Of a DNA stretch of 27,222 nucleotides, positions 1 to 7,332 are shown piece by piece. This stretch comes from Desulforudis sp. Lineage in GTDB: Bacteria > Bacillota > Desulfotomaculia > Desulfotomaculales > Desulforudaceae. The translations under genes and the position numbers were made by a program. The stretch is from positions 1 through 27,222 of the forward strand of contig JACUUW010000313.1 of the NCBI GenBank assembly GCA_014859075.1, in the 5' to 3' direction. Below the pieces are notes generated by a model. That model was given only the letters and a program-made list of their open reading frames with translations, had not been told where the DNA came from and did no database searches. The first letter of the stretch is position 1, and each line of letters opens with the position of its first letter.

Positions 1-52
1 ACACCGGCCTTTCACGCCGGTAACGCGGGTTCGAATCCCGCTGGGGTCACCA
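1..52 (+). tRNA. tRNA-Glu (UUC), 3' part, cut by window edge
   Basis: The anticodon arm is visible as CCGGC / CTTTCAC / GCCGG, which puts TTC at the anticodon. The T arm follows (GCGGG, TTCGAAT, CCCGC at 25-41), then the 3' acceptor strand (42-48), discriminator A and an encoded CCA (50-52). The acceptor 5' strand and D arm lie before the window. Discriminator A and the loop match Gram-positive tRNA-Glu. It heads a tRNA cluster with the downstream tRNA-Gly. Confidence 0.9.
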
Positions 53-57
53 AAAAA

Positions 58-93
58 GAAGTCAGACGCCGGAAGTCAGAGATCTAACCGGCG
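58..93. repeat. GAAGTCAGA direct repeat with CGCCGG/CCGGCG arms
   Basis: Between the two tRNAs the nonamer GAAGTCAGA occurs twice (58-66 and 72-80), five bases apart. The six-base arms CGCCGG (67-72) and CCGGCG (88-93) are inverted. The same core recurs at four other gene borders in the window (near 4197, 20290, 23591 and 25514), so it is treated as a member of a dispersed repeat family of unknown origin. Confidence 0.5.
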
Positions 94-130
94 GAAGGAA
101 GACACGGGGCGCATACCGACAACCGAAAAT

Positions 131-205
131 GCGGGTGTAGCTCAACGGTAGAGCACCAGCTTCCCAAGCTGGGGGTTGCGGGTTCGATCCCCGTCACCCG
201 CTCCA
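131..205 (+). tRNA. tRNA-Gly (CCC)
   Basis: A full cloverleaf can be drawn. Acceptor GCGGGTG (131-137) pairs perfectly with CACCCGC (195-201). The anticodon stem is CCAGC/GCTGG around loop TTCCCAA, giving anticodon CCC. The T loop is TTCGATC, the discriminator is T at 202, and CCA is encoded at 203-205. It is followed closely by a factor-independent terminator, so it is the last gene of the tRNA cluster. Confidence 0.95.
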
Positions 206-222
206 ATCTATCATACATTGTC

Positions 223-251
223 AAGGCCTCTCAACCATTTGAGGCCTTTTT
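223..251 (+). terminator. Factor-independent terminator of the tRNA cluster
   Basis: AAGGCCTC (223-230) and GAGGCCTT (241-248) form a perfect 8-bp stem with a 10-nt loop, ending in a run of T. It lies 17 nt after the tRNA-Gly CCA. Confidence 0.8.
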
Positions 252-315
252 CCAACTTTTATACACAGTATACTCCTTGCCGGCGCCGCCGCGGTTGAAA
301 TACCTTGAGTTATCC

Positions 316-344
316 TTGTCTTTCATCTTTCCGGGGGCTATAAT
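316..344 (+). promoter_or_regulatory. Sigma-A type promoter for the CBS-ACT gene
   Basis: TTGTCT (316-321), a 17-nt spacer and a perfect TATAAT (339-344) lie 32 nt before the ATG at 377. The -35 matches the consensus at four of six positions. It may also serve the downstream scfA gene, for which no separate promoter was found. Confidence 0.55.
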
Positions 345-376
345 GTAAACAAAACCTATTGAGGGTGGCGATCGCC

Positions 377-1009
377 ATGTTTGTAAGGGACTGCATGACA
401 AACAACCCAATCACGATCACCCCGGATACGCCGATTTTTCAAGCCCTGGAGATTATGGCCCGGCGAAAAGTACGCCATCTGCCGGTAGTACAGGGGACCC
501 GTCTGACCGGTTTGGTGACCGAGCGCGGTCTCTTGCAGGTGTCGCCGTCCCCGGCCACGACGTTGAGTATGCACGAACTGAACTACGTTTTGGCCAAAGT
601 GACCGTGCGCGAGGCTCTCGTAAAGGACCCGATCTCGGTTCCACCGGATCTGCCGATCGAGGAAGCGGCCAAGATCATGCGCGAACACAAGATCGGCAGT
701 CTCCTCGTGGTGGATGACGGGACCCTGGCCGGCATCGTCACCCAGACGGACATGGTGGAGGCTCTGGCGCGCCTGTTCGGGTTAGGCAAGGCGGGCACCA
801 GGCTGGTCATCGACACGAAGGACCGGATCGGCGTCCTGGCCGATATTACGCAGTTCTTCAAGGAACGAGGGATAAACATCATCAGCGTGGTTTGTATGCG
901 GCGGGACGAGGAACGGTTCCACCTGGTGTTCCGGTTGAGCCTGGGCGACGCCGGCCCGCTGGTGTCCGAGATTGAAAACATGGGTTTCTCAGTGGTTTCG
1001 GTCAGTTGA
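377..1009 (+). CDS. CBS-domain pair plus ACT domain protein (AcuB-like)
   Basis: A 210-residue soluble protein with two CBS motifs (about residues 1-60 and 75-135; each has the 'DPISVPPDLPIEEA' / 'HLPVV...GLVTE' pattern) and a C-terminal ACT domain (about 142-208, starting TRLVIDTKDRIGVLADIT). CBS pairs usually bind adenine nucleotides and ACT domains usually bind amino acids, so a ligand-sensing regulatory role is likely; the target is unknown. The architecture resembles AcuB-like proteins, but nothing here ties it to acetoin metabolism. The ATG at 377 is preferred over the in-frame TTG at 359 because GAGGGTGG at 361-368 is at ribosome-binding distance. It is followed 41 nt later by scfA. 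Confidence 0.85.
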   Translation: MFVRDCMTNNPITITPDTPIFQALEIMARRKVRHLPVVQGTRLTGLVTERGLLQVSPSPATTLSMHELNYVLAKVTVREALVKDPISVPPDLPIEEAAKIMREHKIGSLLVVDDGTLAGIVTQTDMVEALARLFGLGKAGTRLVIDTKDRIGVLADITQFFKERGINIISVVCMRRDEERFHLVFRLSLGDAGPLVSEIENMGFSVVSVS

Positions 1010-1050
1010 CACCTTGTTTGAATTAAAGAAGCCCGAGGGAGGGAGCGAAA

Positions 1051-1200
1051 TTGGGCAAGCACGTCCGGACGGTCAACCGGCGGGTGTTGTGGCGGCGTAG
1101 AGAGGTGGCCTGTGGGGAGTGCCAAACGTCCTGCCAGTCGGCATGCAAGACGTCCTGTACCGTCGGCAACCAGGTCTGCCTCAAGGAAAAAAAACAATAG
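1051..1200 (+). CDS. scfA: SCIFF ranthipeptide precursor (six cysteines in forty-five residues)
   Basis: A 49-residue gene starting with TTG at 1051 behind GAGGGAGGGAG (1034-1044). The first 20 residues are a basic leader rich in Arg and Val. The core carries six cysteines at residues 21, 24, 28, 32, 36 and 43 in the family pattern CGECQTSCQSACKTSC then TVGNQxC. SCIFF peptides are ribosomally made and receive thioether links from Cys to alpha carbons of core residues (ranthipeptides, formerly called sactipeptide-like). They are nearly universal in Clostridia, and their final role is unknown. The adjacent scfB encodes the expected radical SAM maturase. Its small size, TTG start and Arg-rich leader make it easy to miss. 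No protease or exporter gene is next to it, as is usual for this family. Confidence 0.93.
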   Translation: MGKHVRTVNRRVLWRRREVACGECQTSCQSACKTSCTVGNQVCLKEKKQ

Positions 1201-1208
1201 CTTGGACC

Positions 1209-1253
1209 GGTACCCGGTGTTCCCGGGTATCCGTGCGTTCCGGATGCTTTTTC
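1209..1253 (+). promoter_or_regulatory. Stem-loops between scfA and scfB (possible attenuator)
   Basis: TACCCGG (1211-1217) pairs with CCGGGTA (1223-1229), extended by a G-U and a G-C pair to 9 bp. A second small stem ATCCG/CGGAT (1229-1233 and 1241-1245) is followed by GCTTTTTC. The two share bases 1229-1231, so they could be alternatives. A partial terminator here would give more precursor peptide than maturase. This is inferred from folding by eye. Confidence 0.4.
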
Positions 1254-1322
1254 AGGGTGTTCTTCTAATCGGCCGGACGGGTGCATAGGATGCAATTGCG
1301 TGAAATTGGTGGGGATTTAGCT

Positions 1323-2693
1323 TTGGTGCATTGTTTTGCCATGAACGGAACGCGCCTGGTCTTCGACGGCCACAGCCAGGTTTTGCACGAGGTCGACGAA
1401 ATGGCCTGGAGCATCTTGTCTAACGGTTGGAACGATCCCGGCGAAGCGGTCCGACGACTCGGAAACCGGTATCCGGTTGCGGACATCACCGGCGCACTCG
1501 CGGAAATCGAAGAATTGCGCGCACAGGAACTGCTTTTTGCGCCGGACCCTTATGCCGAATACGCACCCGCGCCTTCACAGGTCAAGGGGCTGTGCCTGAA
1601 CATGGCTCATCACTGCAATCTGGCGTGCCGTTATTGTTTTGCCGGGGCTCCGGGGACACCCAAAAAACTGATGGAGGCGCCGGTGGCGCGCCGGGCGGTG
1701 GATTTCCTGATCAGCGGTTCCGGGGCGCGCCGTCACGTGGAAATTGATTTTTTCGGCGGAGAACCGCTCCTGAATTTTTCGGTGATCCGGGAGACGGTCC
1801 ACTACGCCCGGAAACAGGCGGCGCTGGCTGGCAAACAAGTCGGTTTTACCGTTACCACCAACGGGTTGTTGCTCGGCCGGGAGATACGGCGGTTCTTGTT
1901 GGAAAACGAAATCAACGTAGTGCTGAGCCTGGACGGCCGTCCCGAAGTACATGACCGGTTGCGCCCCGCTCCCGGGGGCAAGGGATCCCACCGGGCCGTC
2001 CTCCATGGCAGCAAGCAGTATGTAGCCGACTGGGAGGCCTGGGCCGGGCCGCGTGGTTACTACTACGTCCGGGGAACCTTCACCGGCAACAACCTGGACT
2101 TTGCCGAAGACTTCCGTTATCTGGCCGGCCTCGGGTTTTCAAACATCTCGCTGGAACCGGTCGTGGCCCTGCCCTGTGCGGATTACGCCCTGAGGAAGCA
2201 AGACCTGGCCCGGGTGCATGCCGAATACGCACGGCTGGCGGAAATATATCTGGATCTGGCGCGTGAGAACCCCGCCATCCGGTTCTTCCATTTTGAGCTT
2301 GACCTGGACGAGGGACCGTGTCTGCCCAAACGGTTGTCCGGTTGTGGGGCCGGACATGCCTATCTGGCCGTTGACGCCGCCGGGGCCATTTATCCTTGTC
2401 ACCAGTTCATCGGCAAAAGCGAGTTTTTGCTCGGCGACGTTTCCGCGGGGATCGTCCGCCGCAACCTGGTGGAGGGTTTCCGGCATGCCCACGTTTACGC
2501 GAAGGAAGAGTGTGTGGATTGCTGGGCCAAATTCCTTTGCAGCGGGGGTTGCCATGCACATGCCTATCTGGAAAACGGTTCGATTCTGAAGCCCAGCCGG
2601 CTGGCCTGTGCGACCATGCGGTCACGACTGGAAGCGGCCCTATTTGTGCAAGCGAGCAAGAGTGGCCGACAATGTGGGCGTCAGGAAGGTTAA
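1323..2693 (+). CDS. scfB: Radical SAM/SPASM SCIFF-peptide maturase
   Basis: Installs thioether bonds in the ScfA peptide using S-adenosylmethionine and iron-sulfur clusters in the cytoplasm. An N-terminal peptide-binding (RRE-like) segment is followed by the radical SAM CxxxCxxC motif (CNLACRYC, 98-105 in this numbering), a GGEPLL motif and a TTNG strand. A SPASM region at the C-terminus has cysteines in CGAGHAYLAVDAAG, YPCHQF, ECVDCWAKFLCSGGC and RLACAT. Length (456 aa) fits the family. The TTG at 1323 is chosen because GGTGGGG (1308-1314) precedes it by 8 nt and the product then begins MVHCFxxNG, like family members as I recall them. The in-frame ATG at 1290 or GTG at 1281 would add 11 or 14 residues and cannot be excluded. 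The gene lies directly after scfA. Confidence 0.93.
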   Translation: MVHCFAMNGTRLVFDGHSQVLHEVDEMAWSILSNGWNDPGEAVRRLGNRYPVADITGALAEIEELRAQELLFAPDPYAEYAPAPSQVKGLCLNMAHHCNLACRYCFAGAPGTPKKLMEAPVARRAVDFLISGSGARRHVEIDFFGGEPLLNFSVIRETVHYARKQAALAGKQVGFTVTTNGLLLGREIRRFLLENEINVVLSLDGRPEVHDRLRPAPGGKGSHRAVLHGSKQYVADWEAWAGPRGYYYVRGTFTGNNLDFAEDFRYLAGLGFSNISLEPVVALPCADYALRKQDLARVHAEYARLAEIYLDLARENPAIRFFHFELDLDEGPCLPKRLSGCGAGHAYLAVDAAGAIYPCHQFIGKSEFLLGDVSAGIVRRNLVEGFRHAHVYAKEECVDCWAKFLCSGGCHAHAYLENGSILKPSRLACATMRSRLEAALFVQASKSGRQCGRQEG

Positions 2694-2721
2694 AAAACGA
2701 TATAATCTGGAATTTAATTCC

Positions 2722-2751
2722 TGGACGGACAGGCACGGTCTGTGCTAGAAT
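2722..2751 (+). promoter_or_regulatory. Possible promoter of the M23 peptidase gene
   Basis: TGGACG (2722-2727), an 18-nt spacer and TAGAAT (2746-2751) lie 49 nt before the chosen start. A perfect TATAAT at 2701-2706 has no usable -35 and is a weaker candidate. Confidence 0.35.
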
Positions 2752-2800
2752 GCCGACTAGCCGTGTGTGGCAGTTTTGGATAAGGGAGGGGAAGGGGATT

Positions 2801-4159
2801 TTGTACCTGAGGCGATATCGCAGGACGTCTCCGCGGATCCGTCGTCCCAATCCTCTTGGTATAGTTGTTTTTCTGCTGTGTCTGGTTGTGTTGGCGAGTA
2901 GTGCCGTGTCCGCTAATAATGGAACCTGGGCGGTGTCGGTTGACGGTGAACCGGTGGCCCGGGTTTCTGATTATCAAGAGGTAAATGAAGCCCTCGCCGG
3001 TGTGCGGCACCAGTACGGCGGCATTGGGGGTCCGGCGGCCGCCGGGAGCCGGGTGCAAGCCGTGCGGACACTTAACAATGGTGAACTTCCCCTGGTTAAC
3101 GCCCACGAGCTCGAAGAAATGTTGGTCGAGGCCTTGGGCTTGGCTCAGGATGCCGTGGGGCTGCTCATTGACGGGGAGAGGCACTTCGTTTTTGCGGACC
3201 GCGCCGCGGCGCGTGAGTTTGTCGCCCGGGTCGTTCAATCCTATTCCGTCGAGGAAGGGGCCGAGGCCAGGTTCCTGGAAGAGGTCGGGATGGTTGGACT
3301 GAAGGTCCGGAGCGACGAGATCATTGACCTTGAAGAAGCCGTGCGCCTGGCACGGGAGAATATCGAGAATGTACAGAAACATATCGTGGGCGAAGGTGAC
3401 ACCCTTTGGGACGTCGCCGAGAAGTATGACTTGACCGTGCGTGAACTTCTGGCTTCAAATCCCGGAGTCAAGGAAAACAGCGTCCTGCGTATCGGTGAGG
3501 AGCTGATCATCGCCCGGGAGAAACCGCTTCTGACGGTGGTAACCACCGCGCAGGTGGTCGAAACGGAAGAGATACCCTATCAGACCAGCGTGCGGCGGGA
3601 TCCCAACCTGCCGGCCGGTCAGCGCAAAGTCCTGGAGCCCGGCGCGCCCGGGGTGGAGGAGGTCACCTACTTGGTGACCCGCCGGAACGGTCGCCTGGTC
3701 TCGCAGGAGCGTTTGGACGCCCGCCGGATCACGGCGCCGGTTACGCGGGTGGAAGTCAGCGGTTCGAAGATCGTATTGGCTTCCCGCGGCGGAAGCGGGC
3801 AATTGGCCTGGCCCACGGGGGGCGGCGTAATCTCCCCGTTTGGAATGCGTGGCGGCCGCATGCACACCGGTATCGACATCGCCGCGTCACGGGGTGCGTC
3901 GGTGGTCGCCGCCGAAGGCGGAAAGGTGATCCGGTCCGGTTGGCACGGCGGTTATGGCATTACGGTCGATATCAGTCACGGCAACGGAGTGGTCACCCGG
4001 TATGCCCACCTGTCCTCCGCCGCGGTGTCCGTCGGGCTGGAGGTCCAACGGGGGCAGTACATCGGCGCCGTCGGCAGCACCGGCAATTCCACCGGCCCAC
4101 ACCTGCACTTCGAAGTCATCGTCAACGGGCAACCACAGAACCCCTTGAATTATTTGTAA
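2801..4159 (+). CDS. Exported LysM-G5-M23 cell-wall endopeptidase
   Basis: A 452-residue exported protein. A basic N-terminus and hydrophobic segment (about 18-38, GIVVFLLCLVVLASSAVSA) act as signal peptide or anchor. After a region of unknown fold come a LysM domain (about 193-237, HIVGEGDTLWDVAEKYDL), a G5 domain (about 242-320) and a LytM/M23 zinc peptidase domain (about 338-452). The zinc site is intact: H355-x3-D359 and H436 in GPHLHFE, with H403 and H434 as the likely catalytic pair. It should cut peptidoglycan cross-links outside the membrane. The TTG at 2801 is chosen because AAGGGAGGGG (2782-2791) precedes it and the product then begins with a normal signal peptide; longer in-frame readings run back into scfB. 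It is convergent with nothing and is followed by a repeat element. Confidence 0.88.
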   Translation: MYLRRYRRTSPRIRRPNPLGIVVFLLCLVVLASSAVSANNGTWAVSVDGEPVARVSDYQEVNEALAGVRHQYGGIGGPAAAGSRVQAVRTLNNGELPLVNAHELEEMLVEALGLAQDAVGLLIDGERHFVFADRAAAREFVARVVQSYSVEEGAEARFLEEVGMVGLKVRSDEIIDLEEAVRLARENIENVQKHIVGEGDTLWDVAEKYDLTVRELLASNPGVKENSVLRIGEELIIAREKPLLTVVTTAQVVETEEIPYQTSVRRDPNLPAGQRKVLEPGAPGVEEVTYLVTRRNGRLVSQERLDARRITAPVTRVEVSGSKIVLASRGGSGQLAWPTGGGVISPFGMRGGRMHTGIDIAASRGASVVAAEGGKVIRSGWHGGYGITVDISHGNGVVTRYAHLSSAAVSVGLEVQRGQYIGAVGSTGNSTGPHLHFEVIVNGQPQNPLNYL

Positions 4160-4196
4160 AGGGAGACAAGGAATTAAAACAGAATCGCAGAAGTCT

Positions 4197-4279
4197 GGAG
4201 TCAGAATTCAGAATCCGGGATTCGGGAACGAGTCGAAGTCATTCCGAATACTTGAAAACGGGTTGTGAACTCTGACTCC
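4197..4279. repeat. Inverted GGAGTCAGAATTCA repeat element
   Basis: GGAGTCAGAATTCA (4197-4210) and TGAACTCTGACTCC (4266-4279) are inverted copies with one mismatch, about 55 nt apart. The first arm continues into GAATCCGGGATTCGG, itself partly palindromic. The element sits in the 263-nt gap after the M23 peptidase and ends near a T-rich stretch (CTTGTTTT), so it might also serve as a terminator. It belongs to the same dispersed family as the elements at 58, 20290, 23591 and 25514. Confidence 0.6.
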
Positions 4280-4304
4280 CTTGTTTTGGGACTCCGGTCC
4301 TGTT

Positions 4305-4332
4305 TTGATCCGGCGGCCCGAAATGATATAAT
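4305..4332 (+). promoter_or_regulatory. Promoter of the membrane TPR gene
   Basis: TTGATC (4305-4310), a 16-nt spacer and a perfect TATAAT (4327-4332) lie 90 nt before the ATG at 4423. Confidence 0.5.
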
Positions 4333-4422
4333 AACCAGGATGGTTTGCGAGTGGAATGGCGCATTCCCGGATTTTCTTAATACCGACTTTTTGAATCTGT
4401 ATTCTGGAAACAGGTGATAACC

Positions 4423-5016
4423 ATGCGTCGACCGCGGAAAACCTGGCAGAAGGTTGCTTTCTGGGCGATCCTGCTCATCATCGGCTTTGGTTTGGTGGGA
4501 TCGTCAGTGGCCGGGATCTGGGGAATGGGCGGCAGCCTGGAACAACCGGCGGGCGATAGTTCCGCGCCGGCCTCTCCGTCGGATAGTTTCGCCCGGGAAA
4601 TGCAGGAGCTTGAAAAACAGGTGTCAGACAACCCCGAGGATGTCGCCGGCCGTGTGCAGCTGGCCGTGCAGTACAGGGCGATGATGGACTACGGGCGGGC
4701 TATTGGGCTCCTCGAAGAAGTGTTGGTCCTGGACGCGGGCAACCAGCCGGCGCGGCTCCACTTGGCGGAGATGCATCTCGACATGCAGGACTACGACCGG
4801 ACGGTGGAGCACCTGGAAGCTCTTTTGCGGACTAATCCCGACCACCGGTGGGGCCTGTACCTCTACGGGCTTGCGTTGGGTTATCAAGAGGACTACCCGG
4901 GCGCGGTCCAGGCCTTGGAGCGGCTCCTTTCCCTGGGCGATTCCGGTCCCGACTTGGAGCACGCCCGGGTTCTGGTCGAGGAGTGGCGGGCGAAGGAAAC
5001 CGGTCATTACGAATGA
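4423..5016 (+). CDS. Membrane-anchored tetratricopeptide-repeat protein
   Basis: A 197-residue protein with a basic start, one transmembrane segment (about residues 12-32, VAFWAILLIIGFGLVGSSVAG), a Ser/Pro-rich linker and three or so TPR units (about 60-190; typical helices such as GRVQLAVQYRAMMDYGRAIGLLEEVL and ARLHLAEMHLDMQDYDRTVEHLEALL). The TPR part probably lies outside the membrane as a protein-binding scaffold; the partner is unknown. The ATG at 4423 is preferred over the GTG at 4414 because CAGGTG at 4411-4416 then sits at binding distance. It has its own promoter, and its stop codon lies in the loop and stem of a terminator, so it is a single-gene unit. Confidence 0.75.
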   Translation: MRRPRKTWQKVAFWAILLIIGFGLVGSSVAGIWGMGGSLEQPAGDSSAPASPSDSFAREMQELEKQVSDNPEDVAGRVQLAVQYRAMMDYGRAIGLLEEVLVLDAGNQPARLHLAEMHLDMQDYDRTVEHLEALLRTNPDHRWGLYLYGLALGYQEDYPGAVQALERLLSLGDSGPDLEHARVLVEEWRAKETGHYE

Positions 5017-5031
5017 CCGGTTTCCTTTTTG
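4995..5031 (+). terminator. Strong terminator overlapping the TPR gene stop codon
   Basis: GGAAACCGGTCATT (4995-5008) and AATGACCGGTTTCC (5012-5025) form a perfect 14-bp stem with a 3-nt loop, followed by TTTTT. The stop codon (5014-5016) is in the 3' arm, so the last six codons of the gene encode half of the hairpin. Confidence 0.9.
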
Positions 5032-5045
5032 AGAACAAATACCTC

Positions 5046-5075
5046 TTGGCCGCAGTCGAGAAACAGGGTTATAAT
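5046..5075 (+). promoter_or_regulatory. Promoter of the HExxH peptidase-murA-rlmH group
   Basis: TTGGCC (5046-5051), an 18-nt spacer and a perfect TATAAT (5070-5075) lie directly after the upstream terminator and 79 nt before the GTG at 5155. Confidence 0.55.
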
Positions 5076-5154
5076 TTGCGGTGAGGTCCGGCGGTTCGAA
5101 CACCGGACATTTGCCGCGTTTGTGGGGGACAGCCACGGCAGGGGGGGGGAGCAG

Positions 5155-6012
5155 GTGTCCCGAAAAACCCGTTTTGCGACCAGGCTGACAATGGTGTTCT
5201 TACTAGTCAGTTCGTTGTTATTGATAAAATTACCCGCGGTTACTAATTTGTATATGAATTCCCTGATCCGGGAAATCAATAAACGAGGTTTGGTCTGGTA
5301 CCATTCCTTGGGGATGAACGCCCTGGCCGGGGAACGGTTCATTGTTTTCCACCGGGACGGGCAGCAGCGTGAGGCGGAGATGATTCTCGACGCCGCCGAA
5401 GGTTTCTACCCGGCCTTGGCCGAGAGTTTCGGCCTGGACATTCATGGTTCGATCCCCGTCTTGCTGTATAACGACCGGGAGAGCCTCAACCGCAGTTTCG
5501 GCTGGCCGGCCGATGCCAATACTATGGGGGTGTACTGGGCGGGGAGCATCCGGGTGCTGGCCCCGTACACTTGGATTGATCCCGGGGAAGAACAGGACCC
5601 GTACCGGGCTTTTGCAGATCTGGGCCCCATGGCGCACGAAATAACGCACCTTTTTGTGGACCACCTTACCCGGGGCAACTGTCCCCGCTGGTTTAACGAA
5701 GGTGTGGCACAATACCAGGAGTATCTTCTTACGGGCTTCCAGTTCGGGGAGGCGCGCTTCTTCCCGTTGGACCGGGCCTATTCCTTTGCCGAACTGGCGT
5801 CGTTTGATTCTTTGGAGGATCAGCACCTGGCCTATCACCAGTCTTTCAGCATCCTGGTCTATCTGGTGGAAACCCATGGTTGGGACGCCGTAGTCCAGAT
5901 GCTGGAAGCGTTCGGCCGGGGAGAGGGCCTCGGGGAGGCGTTGGAGCGGGTGCTGGACATTGACCTCAATACTATGGACGGAGAGTGGAAAGCTTGGGCA
6001 TCGTACGGGTAG
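5155..6012 (+). CDS. Membrane-anchored gluzincin-type (HExxH) metallopeptidase, MA-like
   Basis: A 285-residue protein with an N-terminal membrane segment (about residues 11-33) and an extracytoplasmic peptidase domain. The motif HEITH (161-165) gives two zinc ligands and the catalytic Glu, and WFNEGVAQYQEY (179-190) supplies the third ligand, E182. This HExxH...NEGxA pattern is that of the MA-like gluzincins (M1/M61-related, DUF2268/PMA-like proteins). The substrate is unknown. The GTG at 5155 follows a G-rich site (5141-5151) and starts just before the membrane segment; an in-frame start near 5029 would lie before the promoter -10 and is rejected. It is followed 62 nt later by murA with no terminator, so probably co-transcribed, which hints at a cell-envelope role. 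Confidence 0.72.
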   Translation: MSRKTRFATRLTMVFLLVSSLLLIKLPAVTNLYMNSLIREINKRGLVWYHSLGMNALAGERFIVFHRDGQQREAEMILDAAEGFYPALAESFGLDIHGSIPVLLYNDRESLNRSFGWPADANTMGVYWAGSIRVLAPYTWIDPGEEQDPYRAFADLGPMAHEITHLFVDHLTRGNCPRWFNEGVAQYQEYLLTGFQFGEARFFPLDRAYSFAELASFDSLEDQHLAYHQSFSILVYLVETHGWDAVVQMLEAFGRGEGLGEALERVLDIDLNTMDGEWKAWASYG

Positions 6013-6074
6013 GAATAAATCAGGCCCGGGTGAATATTAAACAAGCATCCGACCAACAGGGAGACAAGCAAACC

Positions 6075-7331
6075 TTGAAGAAGCTGGTCGTGCGCGGTGG
6101 GCGGCCGCTCAAGGGCCGGATCAGGGTGAGTGGGGCCAAGAACTCCACCCTGGCCATTTTGTGCGCCTGTATCCTTACCGAAAACGAGGTTGTTCTTGAA
6201 AACATCCCCAACATCAGTGACGTCCGGGTGATGTTGGAGATCATCGCATGCTTGGGCCTGCACGCCTACTGGCTCGCCGAGGACGTACTCCACATTTCCG
6301 GCACGGCGCAACTGGGCGGCGAGGCGCCATACCAACTGGCCAAGAAGCTCAGGGCCTCCAACTTGCTGCTCGGGCCGCTGATGGCTCGCAAGAGCCTGGC
6401 CCGGGTATCGTTGCCCGGGGGCTGCAATATCGGCAGCCGCCCGATGGATCTGCATTTCAAGGGTTTGACCGGACTGGGCGCGGACCTGGACATCCGCAGC
6501 GGCTATATCGAGGGACGGGTTTCCGGCCGGCTGCAGGGGGCCAAGATCTACCTGGACTTCCCGAGCGTGGGGGCCACCGAGAACCTGATGATGGCCGCGG
6601 TGCTGGCCGAGGGTCAGACCGTCCTCGAAAACGTGGCCAAGGAGCCGGAAGTGGTCGATCTGGCCAACTTTCTGAACGCCATGGGTGCCAGGATACGCGG
6701 GGCCGGTACCGATGTCATCCGGATCGACGGAGTGCCGGTGTTGGAAAAACCGGTACGTTACAGTATCATCCCGGACCGCATCGAAGCCGGCACCTTGATG
6801 GTCGCGGCCGCTGCGTCGGCCGGGGACGTCACCCTGGAGAATGTGATCCCGCCCCACCTCGAGCCGCTCAGCGCCAAGCTGCGCGAGGCCAACGTGCGGG
6901 TGGAGGAGGCCGAGGACACCATCCGGGTCTCGACGCCGGAGCCGCTTCTGCCGATCAACATCAAGACAATGCCCTATCCTGGTTTCCCGACCGACATGCA
7001 GTCGCAGATGATGAGCCTCCTGTCCACGGCTAAGGGAACCAGTATCATTGTGGAAAACATCTTCGAGAACCGTTTCCAGGTGGCCCAGGAACTGCGCCGG
7101 ATGGGTGCCCAGGTCAAGGTGGAGGGGCGGGTCGGGATCGTCGAGGGCACGACGCGGCTGCAGGGGACCTCGGTCAAAGCCACCGACCTGCGGGCCGGGG
7201 CCGCCCTGGTGATTGCCGGGCTGATGGCCGAGGGCACCACTGAAATCCACAACGCTCATTTTATTGCCCGGGGTTACCGGGACTTTGGGGTTCGGCTCAA
7301 CAGCCTGGGTGCCGCGGTCGAGTACAAGTGA
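6075..7331 (+). CDS. murA: UDP-N-acetylglucosamine 1-carboxyvinyltransferase (MurA)
   Basis: Transfers enolpyruvate from phosphoenolpyruvate to UDP-GlcNAc, the first committed step of peptidoglycan synthesis, in the cytoplasm. The 418-residue length is typical. K22 and N23 lie in SGAKNSTLA. The catalytic Cys is present as C117 in LPGGCNIGSRPMDLH, so the enzyme should be sensitive to fosfomycin. The two-domain repeat pattern of EPSP-synthase-like enzymes is seen throughout (MSSL-type motifs, FPTDMQSQMMSLL). Start: TTG at 6075, preceded by AGGGAGA at 6058-6064; a GTG at 6030 is an alternative. Many Firmicutes carry two murA copies, so this may be one of two. The stop overlaps nothing but is 1 nt from the rlmH ATG. 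Confidence 0.95.
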   Translation: MKKLVVRGGRPLKGRIRVSGAKNSTLAILCACILTENEVVLENIPNISDVRVMLEIIACLGLHAYWLAEDVLHISGTAQLGGEAPYQLAKKLRASNLLLGPLMARKSLARVSLPGGCNIGSRPMDLHFKGLTGLGADLDIRSGYIEGRVSGRLQGAKIYLDFPSVGATENLMMAAVLAEGQTVLENVAKEPEVVDLANFLNAMGARIRGAGTDVIRIDGVPVLEKPVRYSIIPDRIEAGTLMVAAAASAGDVTLENVIPPHLEPLSAKLREANVRVEEAEDTIRVSTPEPLLPINIKTMPYPGFPTDMQSQMMSLLSTAKGTSIIVENIFENRFQVAQELRRMGAQVKVEGRVGIVEGTTRLQGTSVKATDLRAGAALVIAGLMAEGTTEIHNAHFIARGYRDFGVRLNSLGAAVEYK

Positions 7332-7332
7332 A

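Noticed and set aside
1006..1011. TTGACA just before scfA
   Set aside because: It is the end of the CBS-ACT gene and no -10 element lies 15-19 nt downstream.
5029..5154. Upstream start for the HExxH peptidase
   Set aside because: It begins in the previous terminator and before the promoter -10, so it could not be translated from that transcript.
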